Shown here piece by piece: positions 36,638 to 46,287 of a DNA stretch of 64,000 nucleotides. Source of the stretch: Bacteriovorax sp. BSW11_IV (lineage in GTDB: Bacteria > Bdellovibrionota > Bacteriovoracia > Bacteriovoracales > Bacteriovoracaceae). Under the pieces are notes generated by a model, which was given only the letters and a program-made list of their open reading frames with translations, searched no databases and had not been told where the DNA came from. The position numbers and the translations under genes were made by a program. Where the stretch lies: assembly GCF_000447755.1 (NCBI RefSeq), contig NZ_AUNE01000036.1:57333-121332 (forward strand), read 5' to 3'. The number at the start of each line of letters is the position of its first letter. Position 1 is the stretch's first letter.

Positions 36638-37900
36638 CTATTTTTTTACTATTGGTAATAAGTGACGAATTGTTCCATCATTTTGTTCTTTTACTTCTAT
36701 ATCTAAGATTTGTGCCATAAAATTGTAAATGCTAGTATTGTCAATTGTTGGTAAAGTCTTAGGCACTATATTTGGACCTTTTGCGTAAAAAATGCCGTGC
36801 ATATCTTTTTTATTATTGTCGTAACCATGATTTCCTTCACTTATACTATTAGACTTTTGACCAATAAATTTTCCAAGTTCTGTCATAATTAAAACATCAC
36901 CAATGCGTGGATTCTTGTTTAATTTGAATTGTGACGGAATATCTTCTCTTGAAAAGGCCCTGGCCTTAATTCGTTTACTGTTAAGAATGTGAACTAGTTT
37001 TGAGATAAGTTTTTTCTTATTTTTTTCATCGCCTTTGAAATAGCTGTGGATAATTGGTCCCATGCCAATAAAAGTAAAATTCTCTTTAAGTTCAGGATAG
37101 TCTTCAGCGTATATGTCTTCAAGGTAATAGGGAGAATGTTTGTCTACCGCTGTCATTCCATGATCAGAGACGATGATAATATTTAATGGCAGATCCATTT
37201 TCTCAAGTTCGGTAAAAAGCTTGCCCAAACTATTATCGACTTTTTGAACGGCCTGTCGTGTTTCGGGTGATACTGGGCCATACTTATGTCCTGCAGAATC
37301 TACATCGTGAAAGTAGAGAGTGAGAAAATGGGGGCGTTTGTTTTCTGGTAATTTAAGCCAATTGATAATTCCTTCAATCTTTTCTGTATGAGTGGTCTCC
37401 ATACTAAAAGTTTTCCAAAAAGTTGGGTACATATCATTAATTTTTGCTTCCGAGCCAGGCCAAAAAAAGCTCGCACTATTCATACCGTTTTGCTGTGTTA
37501 AATTCCAAAAAGGAGTACCACCATAGAATTTGGGATTTTTAACCATTTCTCTATTTGAGAGTTTGTATTCCATTTTCATTTCTGGTTCATAGAAATGATT
37601 TGCCACGATTCCGTGGTTGTCTGGCACAAGACCAGTGACAATCGAGTAGTGATTAGGAAATGTTTTTGAAGGAAAACTCGGTTTAAGAGACTTGGCCTTT
37701 GCGGCACCAATAAGAAATTTTTTTAAATTTTCAGCATCGTACATATCTGTGTAATCGTGGCGGTATCCATCGATGGAGATAAGAAGAATATAGGGTGATT
37801 TTAGTCTGGTTTGATCATTTTCCCTGTTCGATTCTTGTTCGTTTTGAGTGTGAGAACATGACAATAAAAAGATAAGGCCAATAAGCAGTATTGATTTCAT
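36638..37900 (-). CDS. Nucleotide pyrophosphatase/phosphodiesterase lipoprotein
   Basis: A 420-residue ENPP-type hydrolase with a lipobox (FLLSC, ~residue 15). Two-metal site residues visible: D44 (SIDGYR), nucleophile T80 in SKTFPNHYS, HDVDSAGH, VSDHGM and a late NHGYDN. These match the alkaline phosphatase superfamily phosphodiesterase subfamily. It likely hydrolyses nucleotide or phosphodiester substrates at the cell surface. AGGATG precedes the ATG. It heads a two-gene unit with the YceI-like gene. Confidence 0.85.
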   Translation of the reverse strand: MKSILLIGLIFLLSCSHTQNEQESNRENDQTRLKSPYILLISIDGYRHDYTDMYDAENLKKFLIGAAKAKSLKPSFPSKTFPNHYSIVTGLVPDNHGIVANHFYEPEMKMEYKLSNREMVKNPKFYGGTPFWNLTQQNGMNSASFFWPGSEAKINDMYPTFWKTFSMETTHTEKIEGIINWLKLPENKRPHFLTLYFHDVDSAGHKYGPVSPETRQAVQKVDNSLGKLFTELEKMDLPLNIIIVSDHGMTAVDKHSPYYLEDIYAEDYPELKENFTFIGMGPIIHSYFKGDEKNKKKLISKLVHILNSKRIKARAFSREDIPSQFKLNKNPRIGDVLIMTELGKFIGQKSNSISEGNHGYDNNKKDMHGIFYAKGPNIVPKTLPTIDNTSIYNFMAQILDIEVKEQNDGTIRHLLPIVKK

Positions 37901-38084
37901 TAAAACATCCTTGTCGCAATACGAACATTATAGGTCAAAAGTGTCGCATTTCAACTTATGAATTTATAAGGCCTAGCACTCTAAGTTATTTCGATATGAT
38001 GCTTTTTTCTAACATTAGAAAAATTGCGTATAATTTGAGTTTGTCTTCATATTCTCTCTATTAAAATACTGTAAAAGGATATGT

Positions 38085-39755
38085 ATGTTCAAATCTTCTA
38101 CGATCTCAGGTCGACTCTTTCTTCTTAGTGCGCTCCCGGCCTTAGGGGGCATTTTAATTGTTATGATGGTGCTTATACTTAGTGAGGGATGGTCTTTGCG
38201 AGAAGGAGCTGTTGTCGCGCAATCACGTTCCTTAGAGGAGGCCTTCCAGCGCACTCGCATCGCTTTTTCCCGACTAGCTAATGGTCTTAATAGTGATATG
38301 GGATTATTTCTTGGTCAAAAGTCTTTGAACTATGAAAATTATTCTAAAAGTCGAACAGACTTTTCTTTGCAATTGAATAGTTTCAATAAAGAGAGGAATA
38401 AGGAGTACTTCGAAAGAATAAATGATCATAACAAAAAGTATGAGCAACATATTGATGATTTTATACTTATTCAAATGAGTTTAGGTCGTATGGATCGAGG
38501 CCTTTCTGGCAGAGTTAATAATTTGATCAATGGGATGGAAGAAAATCAAAATATCGTGCAGTATCGATTCGATTTGGTGATGTTACGTGATCATTTTGAC
38601 ATGCTGATTCAAGGGGATCGTAAAGGAAGTTTACTCATTAATAATTATCTAAAAAAAATAGAGGGAACAAAAAGTATCTACTTGGACGAGGTGATAAGTA
38701 AAATTGAAACACTTCAAAATGAAATTCTCTCCCAAGTCGATAAACTCGAATTAATAAAAAAAGAAATTAGTCAGAATGAAATAAACCTTCAAATTACTAT
38801 TGAGCAGTTGTATGACTTTATTGAAGGCAATTATACTAAAAATATTTTTTTCATGAAGCTATTGATAGGCAGCAGTTTACTGCTCGCGTTTTTTGTCTCT
38901 GTTGTATTTGGTCAGTTCATAGCACGCTCAATTTTAAAACCAATTGATATTGTTGTAGATCATCTTGAATCGCCAGAAAGGGTTTCAATTAAAGATCATG
39001 ACTTCTCGGCCTATGAAGAAATTGAGAAGTTGGCCCTAGGAATTAATCGTTATGAAGAAAAAATAGCATATCAACAAAGAAAGATTGAAATGGAGTCTCG
39101 TTTTTTAACCCTTGGACAAATTTCATCTGGTCTATCGCATGAACTTAAAAACCCTCTTGCGATTATTAGAGGAAGAGCACAATATTTAGAAAAATATAAA
39201 CTTCAATTAGACAGTAAAGCTGTCGGTGAATCAATTACCTCCATTTATGAACAAGTTGATCGCATCAACTCAACTCTTATGGGTATTAAGAATATTATCC
39301 TAGGCCATAAGATAGAGCAGTATCAGGATTTTAACTTTAATAGTATTTTTACCCATATCCGTTTACTCTTAACTAAAAAACTTGAAGAAGATGGAATTGA
39401 GCTTAATGTTTCAACTGATTCACATCAAATAGACTTTTATGGCCATGAGATCCTCCTTTCTGAGGCCATTTACAGTCTCATTAATCAATCGCGCAAAGAA
39501 ACACGTGGTCTAGAACATTCAAAGATTATTGATGTGAAAATTAAAACCAATTATAAAAAAATCTATGTTGTTATTGATGATTCGGCCAATAATGCGAATA
39601 GAAATCCTGTGAGTACATTTCAAAAAGGTGGTTTGCCATTAGAGGTTTGTAAGAAAGTTATTCGAGAGCATGGGGGATTGTTGTGGATGAAGCAGGATAA
39701 AAAATATGGTCGATTTACGTTACAATTTCCAAAAAAAATTCCCGCTGCCCTTTAG
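38085..39755 (+). CDS. Sensor histidine kinase with degenerate ATP-binding domain
   Basis: A 556-residue protein: a transmembrane helix near residue 20, a long helical sensor region, a second helix (~262-285), a HAMP-like stretch and the HisKA motif SHELKNPLAI with H352. The ATPase part is eroded: the N-box area reads LINQSRK, the G1 position reads DDSANNA rather than DxGxG, and GxGLGL is reduced to KGGLPLEV. It may not bind ATP normally. AAAAGGAT precedes the ATG. A bidirectional terminator overlaps its stop. Confidence 0.8.
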   Translation: MFKSSTISGRLFLLSALPALGGILIVMMVLILSEGWSLREGAVVAQSRSLEEAFQRTRIAFSRLANGLNSDMGLFLGQKSLNYENYSKSRTDFSLQLNSFNKERNKEYFERINDHNKKYEQHIDDFILIQMSLGRMDRGLSGRVNNLINGMEENQNIVQYRFDLVMLRDHFDMLIQGDRKGSLLINNYLKKIEGTKSIYLDEVISKIETLQNEILSQVDKLELIKKEISQNEINLQITIEQLYDFIEGNYTKNIFFMKLLIGSSLLLAFFVSVVFGQFIARSILKPIDIVVDHLESPERVSIKDHDFSAYEEIEKLALGINRYEEKIAYQQRKIEMESRFLTLGQISSGLSHELKNPLAIIRGRAQYLEKYKLQLDSKAVGESITSIYEQVDRINSTLMGIKNIILGHKIEQYQDFNFNSIFTHIRLLLTKKLEEDGIELNVSTDSHQIDFYGHEILLSEAIYSLINQSRKETRGLEHSKIIDVKIKTNYKKIYVVIDDSANNANRNPVSTFQKGGLPLEVCKKVIREHGGLLWMKQDKKYGRFTLQFPKKIPAAL

Positions 39756-39769
39756 GCCCGCGGGAATTT
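39731..39769. terminator. Bidirectional intrinsic terminator
   Basis: AAATTCCCGC (39736-39745) pairs perfectly with GCGGGAATTT (39760-39769). The A-run at 39731-39738 provides a U-run for minus transcripts from the M28 peptidase. The left arm lies inside the kinase gene end. Confidence 0.8.
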
Positions 39770-39774
39770 CATCA

Positions 39775-40959
39775 TTACTTAGATAATTCTAAAGTATAGG
39801 CGATAGCAAGTTTTGCAAATTTCTCTGCGTGTGCTGCTGTTCCACCCATAGTTTCAAGAGTGTCTTTATTTGTATGAATTCTGTGGTTCATATCATTTTT
39901 CTTAGCTTCAAATGGGATTGAAGCAGGGAAGCCTTGAAGGTGCCATGAAGCGTGATCTGAACACCCGTATCCACACTTATCGTATCCCCATTTAAGGCCT
40001 GGAAGGTAAGTATCAATTAACGAGCCAACGAAAGCATTTTGCTCATTATTTGTATAATCTTGCATTAGTGCGATATCCCAGTCACTTCCTTTGAAGTTTG
40101 TCATATCAAGTTGCAGAACTCCGGCCACGGTGATGCCGTCATCTTTATACTTTTTAGCAATTTCTTTAGAACCAAGAAGACCAACTTCTTCTGCTGCATA
40201 GGCCATAAATGCTAACGTTTTCTTAGGTCTGTAGTTAGATTCCATAAGAACACGGATTACTTCAGTGATTGTAGCAATACCAGAGGCATTATCGTCAGCA
40301 CCTGGAGCATGGGCCCCGCCACGATTCCAAAAACCCGCGATACTATCAGCGTGTCCACCGATAATAATTGTTTCAGGTGATTCGCCTTCAATTTTTAGGA
40401 TAACAGATGGTTGAGGCCAGCTCGTGTGATTAAAAAGAGAAACCTTGGCATCACTTCTGTGCGCCACTAATTTCTTCCACTCATCTGCAATCCAGTTACT
40501 TGATTCAACACCAGTTGTACTTTTGTAGTAACGATTGTGGTAAGAAGAAAGTTTAATAATTGTTGAGCGGATATTGATTTCACTCGTTTGGGCCATGGCC
40601 TTCTTTACAGAATCTTCCTCAGTAAGGGAGTAGTCTTGAAAAGAGAGCATACTTTTTTCATTATCGTTGTGAAGATCGAAATCTCCGAGGGCCTCTGTTA
40701 AAGTTTCATAGCTAAAGAAACCACCACAACGGTGAAATTTCTCATGGGCCATGACTGAGGCCTGAATTTTATCTGACTTTTCAACTTCTAGTAATGAGAA
40801 GTTCTTTGATTCTTTAATGATTTTTGCTTCAGGGTTTGCCTTGATAAGTTCACTTGCGAGGTCGTTTCCTACAGTGATGTAATGAGGCGCTGCATTTGCG
40901 ATAGCTAACGTTAGCGGTGCAAGAGCAAGAGATAGACTGACGTTTTTTAAAATGTTCAT
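39775..40959 (-). CDS. M28 family zinc aminopeptidase, exported
   Basis: A 394-residue exported peptidase: signal peptide ending near ANA-APH, a propeptide-like N-terminal domain, and an M28 core. Metal and catalytic residues visible: GGHADS (H203), GADDNASG (D222/D223), AAEEVGLLGS (E257/E258), LDMTNF and CSDHASW. The layout is like Vibrio-type leucyl aminopeptidases (M28E). It likely degrades peptides outside the cell or in the periplasm. GGAAGG precedes the ATG. Confidence 0.9.
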   Translation of the reverse strand: MNILKNVSLSLALAPLTLAIANAAPHYITVGNDLASELIKANPEAKIIKESKNFSLLEVEKSDKIQASVMAHEKFHRCGGFFSYETLTEALGDFDLHNDNEKSMLSFQDYSLTEEDSVKKAMAQTSEINIRSTIIKLSSYHNRYYKSTTGVESSNWIADEWKKLVAHRSDAKVSLFNHTSWPQPSVILKIEGESPETIIIGGHADSIAGFWNRGGAHAPGADDNASGIATITEVIRVLMESNYRPKKTLAFMAYAAEEVGLLGSKEIAKKYKDDGITVAGVLQLDMTNFKGSDWDIALMQDYTNNEQNAFVGSLIDTYLPGLKWGYDKCGYGCSDHASWHLQGFPASIPFEAKKNDMNHRIHTNKDTLETMGGTAAHAEKFAKLAIAYTLELSK

Positions 40960-41067
40960 ACAAACCTTCCATGGTTGTTTTTAGAGCGCTTAAGATATTC
41001 TCTATTGTGGCATGCACGATTGTGAACTGAAATCTAAAAAAACAAAAATGTTCTTACTTTTCAAATG

Positions 41068-42327
41068 TTAGAAATAGGAAATTTCAAGACTGTGACAAAT
41101 GTATTTGCTAAAGTGCTTTCCAGCGTTTGAAACGCGAAGAGTCCCATCATTACTGATTAGGCCTTCTGCGACAAAGCTCGAAAGGGCCTGTGAGAAGGTC
41201 TTGTCGAGGGTGTCAGTATTAAAAAAAATCTGTAATAAAGACTCAAATTGCTGCTCTCTTTCGCTTTGACGATGAGTGGCAATTAGGGCGTTATTTCCCA
41301 TTTCCATTTTGGCCTGGAAGCGCTCGAATAGGGGATCGTTTTGAAAGAGGACGCCATTTACTTTCGAAATTGACGATGGGCCAAGCCCTAGAAGGGCAGA
41401 GGCCTTGTAAGGCATTGTTCCCATCATTGTTCTTGAAAGCTCACCTTCATTTCTTTTTGCCATGTAATAAGAATTGTCTCTTGTGAAAAGGCCAAAGTGA
41501 ATATTGGTGAAGTTGTGTTCTTCTAAATATTGACTGGCATGGGCCAAAACATCGTTAAGCTCTTTAGGGCCAAGAGGCTCATAGGGACCAAATGATTTTT
41601 GCACACTTTCATTCCATGGCACGGGGGCCAATGGGTAGAGTTGAACACTTGATAAAAGATCGCTGGTATAAATTTCAAGTGCGTGTTTCAACGATTCAAC
41701 ACTCTGAAAAGGCAAACCATAGATAAACTCACCCGTAATATCTTTGGGATTAAGTTCTTTTAAGGCCTTTATATTTGTTATAATTCTCTTCTTATCGCCT
41801 GTACGATTTACCACACTTAATACTTTCTCATCAATTTCTTGAATTCCAATGATGAAGCGCTCGCATTGGTAGTTCTTTAAAAATTGAATTAAAGACTCCG
41901 TAATTGATCTTGGGTCTAGTTCAATAGAAAGGGGGTTGTTTTGTCTTATATGAAGCTCTGAAAATATTTTTTCCAGTTCGCTGACAGGTAGGTAGTTTGG
42001 CGTACCACCACCGAGGTAAACTCTATTTACCTTTAGTTCTGGATTGATATTTTTGTAATACTTCCATTGGGAGACAATGGCCTTTGTGTAATTTTCAAAG
42101 TCGTTGGGGTTTGTTGTGATTTTTATATTACAACCACAAAATGTGCACAGTTCTTTGCAAAAAGGCATATGGAGATAAATATCAACAGAGCTTAGTCGTT
42201 TTATTTCCTTTTCAATATCATCTATGCTGGCATTATTAAGCCAAGAGCTGCGGCGCGGGTAGTATGTGTACCTTCCGCCCGGAGCATGAAATTGTAAAAG
42301 TTTGTCACTAAGCTCTTGTGGTGTCAT
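41068..42327 (-). CDS. hemN: Oxygen-independent coproporphyrinogen III oxidase
   Basis: A 419-residue radical SAM enzyme converting coproporphyrinogen III to protoporphyrinogen IX. The HemN signature is intact: C57, C61, C64 and C66 (CKELCTFCGC), with RYTYYP upstream, as in true HemN rather than HemW. Start five bases after the hemE stop. It is the last visible gene of the heme operon; no terminator is obvious after it. Confidence 0.92.
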   Translation of the reverse strand: MTPQELSDKLLQFHAPGGRYTYYPRRSSWLNNASIDDIEKEIKRLSSVDIYLHMPFCKELCTFCGCNIKITTNPNDFENYTKAIVSQWKYYKNINPELKVNRVYLGGGTPNYLPVSELEKIFSELHIRQNNPLSIELDPRSITESLIQFLKNYQCERFIIGIQEIDEKVLSVVNRTGDKKRIITNIKALKELNPKDITGEFIYGLPFQSVESLKHALEIYTSDLLSSVQLYPLAPVPWNESVQKSFGPYEPLGPKELNDVLAHASQYLEEHNFTNIHFGLFTRDNSYYMAKRNEGELSRTMMGTMPYKASALLGLGPSSISKVNGVLFQNDPLFERFQAKMEMGNNALIATHRQSEREQQFESLLQIFFNTDTLDKTFSQALSSFVAEGLISNDGTLRVSNAGKHFSKYICHSLEISYF

Positions 42328-42332
42328 ATTTA

Positions 42333-43370
42333 CTAATAAACAAAATTATTATGAATATAGGCCACTGATTGTTGAACATTTTCCTTCGGAGTGTGTTGAA
42401 GAACACCGTGCCCAAGTCCTGCGATCCATTTATTAGGTCTATTAGAAGCTTCAATCTTTTGCCATAGCTCTTGCCACTTTGTTTCAAGAAGATTCCATGG
42501 CAAGTGAAGGTGACTTGGGTCTAAATTTCCTTGAATATAGTAATCATTTCCAAGAACTTCTAATGCTTTTGTAATATCCATTCTCCAGTCAACGCCAAGA
42601 ACATCGATATTATCGTCTTCAATATCTGTTAGATATTCAATATGAGTTAGTTTTGAGTAGTACACAACCTTTTTATCTGGGTGCATTTTTTTAAATTCAG
42701 CAGTAACTTGTTTAAGAACAGGGATCAAATATTTTTTAAAATCATCTCGAGTTAGTTCTCCTGCGGCCGTGTCGAAAAGACAAATTGCATCGGCCCCACC
42801 TTGCGCTTGAACAGACATTTCTGTTAAAAGTTCAGGAAGTAGAATTTCTAAGAAGCCTTGGAATCTACCATCGTAAATACCATTTTTTGAATTCGTTAAA
42901 CTTCCCGCATGTGAACCTTCTACTGCATAAGTATAAAGAGTCCATGGAGCACCAACAAAACCTAGCAGTGTTTTAGTTTGGGGCATACTTGCTCTGAGAA
43001 GAGCACAGGCCTCTTTTTGAAAGTTATAAAATTCAGCTGCAGGCGCAACTGGTTTTAGTGTTTTAAGAACTTCCATTGATTCTAGTTTTGTCCCTAGGAT
43101 TGGACCTGGGTTGTAAACAAGGTTCATCCCCATATGTTCAAGGGGAAAAAGAAGATCACTAAAAAGAATAGCAGCATCGAAATCAAATTCATCAAGTGGA
43201 CCATGAGTTACTTCCCAAGCAAGCTTTGGGTTTTTACACATTGTCATAAAATCGCTGTTCTTCTTAATATTTTGATAGTGGTCATGATAGCGACCTGCTT
43301 GTCTCATAAACCAAACTGGAACTTGTGTCTTTCCACTCGCATTAACAATTCTATCTGCAAATAAACCCAT
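42333..43370 (-). CDS. hemE: Uroporphyrinogen decarboxylase
   Basis: A 345-residue HemE, decarboxylating uroporphyrinogen III to coproporphyrinogen III. Family motifs: PVWFMRQAGRY near the start, ILFSDLLFP, and the C-terminal GLGHGV. Length is typical. AAAAGGATATAAAA precedes the ATG, 20 bases after the response regulator stop. Confidence 0.95.
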   Translation of the reverse strand: MGLFADRIVNASGKTQVPVWFMRQAGRYHDHYQNIKKNSDFMTMCKNPKLAWEVTHGPLDEFDFDAAILFSDLLFPLEHMGMNLVYNPGPILGTKLESMEVLKTLKPVAPAAEFYNFQKEACALLRASMPQTKTLLGFVGAPWTLYTYAVEGSHAGSLTNSKNGIYDGRFQGFLEILLPELLTEMSVQAQGGADAICLFDTAAGELTRDDFKKYLIPVLKQVTAEFKKMHPDKKVVYYSKLTHIEYLTDIEDDNIDVLGVDWRMDITKALEVLGNDYYIQGNLDPSHLHLPWNLLETKWQELWQKIEASNRPNKWIAGLGHGVLQHTPKENVQQSVAYIHNNFVY

Positions 43371-43390
43371 TTTTATATCCTTTTTAGCGT

Positions 43391-44092
43391 TTAGTTATTT
43401 TTAATTAATTTGTAGCCGATACCGCGCACTGATTGAATATCAACGCTCTTTTGCGGGTCTGTTTCCATCCACTTTCTCAAGCGTACAATGTAGTTATCCA
43501 CTGTGCGATTGCTCGGAAATTTATCGAGCCCCCAAATTTGATCGATGATTTCATTTCTATCAATGGCCTCACCCATTCTTGTGTAGAGCAGCTCTAATAT
43601 GGCACATTCTTTTTGCGGCAAAGAAATAATGTGACCATCACCATCGCTTACTTCAAATCTTCTGAACCAGACTTTTAAACCACCCAATTGAACTTCTTCT
43701 GGAAGAGTTTGTTTGAGGGCCTGTGAGCTTTGAATTCTTTTCAGACGCAGGACAAGCTCTTTTAGGGCGAAGGGTTTTGTAATATAGTCTTCTGCACCTA
43801 TTTCTAGTCCTTCAACTCTAGTGTTGGGATCATTTTGCGCGCTTAAAAAAAGCAGAACAAAGTCTTTTCTTTTTTGTCTAAACTCGCGAGCAAGATCTAA
43901 TCCACTGGCATCGGGAAGGCCAATGTCCATCAGAATAATGTCGGGACTATGCTTTTCAAAGAGTTCTCTGGCCGTTTTTCCATTCTCAGCTCTGAGACAG
44001 TGGTGACCAAGACCATTGAGGTATTCACTTAGAGTAATTCCTAAATTATCTTCATCTTCAACAATGAGAATCATGGACTTTGCATCATTCAT
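43391..44092 (-). CDS. OmpR-family response regulator in heme operon (HemR-like)
   Basis: A 233-residue response regulator: receiver with VEDED, phosphorylatable D56 (MDIGLP), KPF, and an OmpR/PhoB winged helix (NRTVDNYIVRLRKWM). Its start overlaps the kinase stop by 4 bases (ATGA). Placed between hemL and hemE. From memory, Leptospira HemR has the same position and type and activates hemA. A matching direct-repeat site lies upstream of hemA here, so autogenous control of the operon is likely but inferred. Confidence 0.9.
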   Translation of the reverse strand: MNDAKSMILIVEDEDNLGITLSEYLNGLGHHCLRAENGKTARELFEKHSPDIILMDIGLPDASGLDLAREFRQKRKDFVLLFLSAQNDPNTRVEGLEIGAEDYITKPFALKELVLRLKRIQSSQALKQTLPEEVQLGGLKVWFRRFEVSDGDGHIISLPQKECAILELLYTRMGEAIDRNEIIDQIWGLDKFPSNRTVDNYIVRLRKWMETDPQKSVDIQSVRGIGYKLIKNN

Positions 44093-45000
44093 ACAACCTC
44101 CAAGGATTTCTTAAAGCATAGGACAAATTTTAAATTCTCTTCACCTTCTATAATAAAACGGCCACCCATCCTATCCATGAGCTTTTGCACAAGGTACAGA
44201 CCAATTCCAGAGCCTTTGGCAGAGTTGTGTTTATAGAAAAGTTTTCCAAGTTTTTGTCTCTCTCCATGAAATATTCCACCATCGTCATAGATAAGACGTA
44301 TATGGTGTTCTTTTTCATCAATCGTGAGCGTAGCACTTAGGTTTTCCGTATGAGATTTTGTATTTTCAAAAAGATTTTTTAAAATAAGCTCAAGGGCAAA
44401 GAGGTCGGCCTCAATAATTGGGTCAATGACTTGTGATTGTAGGTTCATCGCAAGATTCTTCGCTCTTTTTGCGTGAGTTGTTTTAATAACAGAAATTAAA
44501 TCAACAGGGGCCGGGTTTAAGTTTCCTCCGCGCTCAATTCTTGAGAGTTGAAGAATCTTATCCATTTGTGTTTCAAGATTTCCTGTATCTTCAATAAGGC
44601 GCTCAGTTAATTTCTCTAGAAGAGTGTCGCTCTTGTAATTTTCTTCAATTGTGTCATGAATAACTTCTGATTGCAGACGAATGCTTGCTAAGGGTGTTTT
44701 CAGTTCGTGGGTAAGGCCTGCAAAGAATGCTTGCAAGGCCTTCGTTTTCTTTTGATCTTTATAGTAAAGAATGAAAAGAGAGATCGATAAAAAACAAATC
44801 AGAAGAATAAGAGTGGATCCTTCCCACTTGAGCATACGAATTACATTAGGTTTAATTCCAAGCTCAGGAAGAGATAATCCCATATGCGTTACTTTATCCT
44901 CAAAAACTAGGATAAGATAAAGCCACCAGCCTCCAAGGGCCAGTGATGTTGTCACCCACAAGGTGGCGAGAATGGGAAATACCTTACGACCAGTCAACAC
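44089..45000 (-). CDS. Sensor histidine kinase in heme operon (HemK-like)
   Basis: A 303-residue kinase with two transmembrane helices (~10-32 and 61-80) flanking a short ~28-residue extracytoplasmic loop. H98 lies in THELKTPLA; ATPase motifs NLFENTKSH, DDGGIF and GSGIGLYLV are present. Start GTG at 45000 directly abuts the hemL stop (or TTG at 44997), with GGAG inside hemL. The very short sensor loop suggests membrane or cytosolic sensing. Role in heme sensing is inferred from location and the Leptospira HemKR parallel. Confidence 0.88.
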   Translation of the reverse strand: MLTGRKVFPILATLWVTTSLALGGWWLYLILVFEDKVTHMGLSLPELGIKPNVIRMLKWEGSTLILLICFLSISLFILYYKDQKKTKALQAFFAGLTHELKTPLASIRLQSEVIHDTIEENYKSDTLLEKLTERLIEDTGNLETQMDKILQLSRIERGGNLNPAPVDLISVIKTTHAKRAKNLAMNLQSQVIDPIIEADLFALELILKNLFENTKSHTENLSATLTIDEKEHHIRLIYDDGGIFHGERQKLGKLFYKHNSAKGSGIGLYLVQKLMDRMGGRFIIEGEENLKFVLCFKKSLEVV

Positions 45001-46272
45001 TTAGCTCCAAAGTCTTTTCTTTAGATCTTCTAGAACAAAGTCATTGTGCGCTTGACTTAGGAAACCAACTTCATACGCATTTGGCGATAGGTAGATTCCT
45101 TTTTCTAAAAGAAGAGGGAATAGTTTGTTAAAACGCCCCGCTAGATTCAGAGGTATTTCTCCAACTCTATGAATATCTTTTCCGCCTGGAAGAATCCAAA
45201 AAAGTGACCCATATCTAGTCATGTGATAATCTTTAAATTCACCATCGTTGTAGCCAACAAACCACTCATTAAAAATTTCTTCTAATTTTTGTCCGGCCTT
45301 TTCAAGATTATGATAAGTTTCTTCGTTAAGTTTTTTCAATGTCGAAAGTCCACCAACCATGGCCAGTGGGTTAGCACTTAGAGTTCCCGCTTGGTAGACA
45401 TTACCGAGTGGCGCCAAGTTTTTCATGATATCATTTGTTGAAGCGATGGCCCCTACAGGTAGACCGCCACCAATGATTTTTCCGTAAGTTGTGATATCAG
45501 GTACAATTCCTGTGACTTCACACATTCCACCGAAGGCCACTCTAAATCCAGAGATAACTTCGTCAAAAATAAGAAGTGATCCATGCTCAGCAGTGATCTC
45601 TCTTAGGAAAGTTAAAAATTCGATTGTTTGAACAAGAAGACCATTATTGGCCGGAAGCGGTTCAATAATGATGGCCGCAATTTCACCCGGATGATCCTTA
45701 AAGCATTGGATAACACCCTCTTTATCTCCAAGATCAAGGATAAGCGTATCTTTGGCAACACCTTCCGGAACACCGGCAGAAGAGGCCTCTGCTTCACCAG
45801 CAAGTCCAGAGCCTGCTTTGATGAGCATACTGTCTACGTGTCCGTGGTAGCAACCATCAAATTTAATGATTTTATTTCTTCCCGTAGCACCACGAGCAAG
45901 CCTTAAGGCCGTCATGACCGCTTCAGTTCCAGAGTTCACGAAACGAAGTTGTTCAACATGAGATAGGTTTTCAATAAGAAACTCTGCAAGCTCTAGAGAA
46001 TAAGGTTCACAAGCTCCATAGCTCCAACCACGACCTAGCGCTTCAATCAAATCTTTTTCAACTTCTGTATTTTTATGACCTAGAATAAGGGGGCCAAAAC
46101 TCATACAGAAATCGATATAATCTTTACCCTCTACATCTTGAAAGTATGCTCCACTGGCCTCTTTAACAAAGCGCGGAGTGATAGGAAGTCCTTTAAAACT
46201 TCTAACTGGGGAGTGAACTCCTCCTGGAACCAGTTGTTTTGAACGCTCAAATAGTTCAGTTTGCTTACTCAT
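45001..46272 (-). CDS. hemL: Glutamate-1-semialdehyde 2,1-aminomutase
   Basis: A 423-residue PLP enzyme forming 5-aminolevulinate from glutamate-1-semialdehyde, the second step of the C5 pathway. The motif TYGKIIGGGLPVGA contains the PLP Lys (~265); PGGVHSPVRSF at the start is typical. AAAAGGAAAAAAT precedes the ATG. It follows hemCD by 15 bases and its stop abuts the kinase start. Confidence 0.95.
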   Translation of the reverse strand: MSKQTELFERSKQLVPGGVHSPVRSFKGLPITPRFVKEASGAYFQDVEGKDYIDFCMSFGPLILGHKNTEVEKDLIEALGRGWSYGACEPYSLELAEFLIENLSHVEQLRFVNSGTEAVMTALRLARGATGRNKIIKFDGCYHGHVDSMLIKAGSGLAGEAEASSAGVPEGVAKDTLILDLGDKEGVIQCFKDHPGEIAAIIIEPLPANNGLLVQTIEFLTFLREITAEHGSLLIFDEVISGFRVAFGGMCEVTGIVPDITTYGKIIGGGLPVGAIASTNDIMKNLAPLGNVYQAGTLSANPLAMVGGLSTLKKLNEETYHNLEKAGQKLEEIFNEWFVGYNDGEFKDYHMTRYGSLFWILPGGKDIHRVGEIPLNLAGRFNKLFPLLLEKGIYLSPNAYEVGFLSQAHNDFVLEDLKKRLWS

Positions 46273-46287
46273 ATTTTTTCCTTTTAA

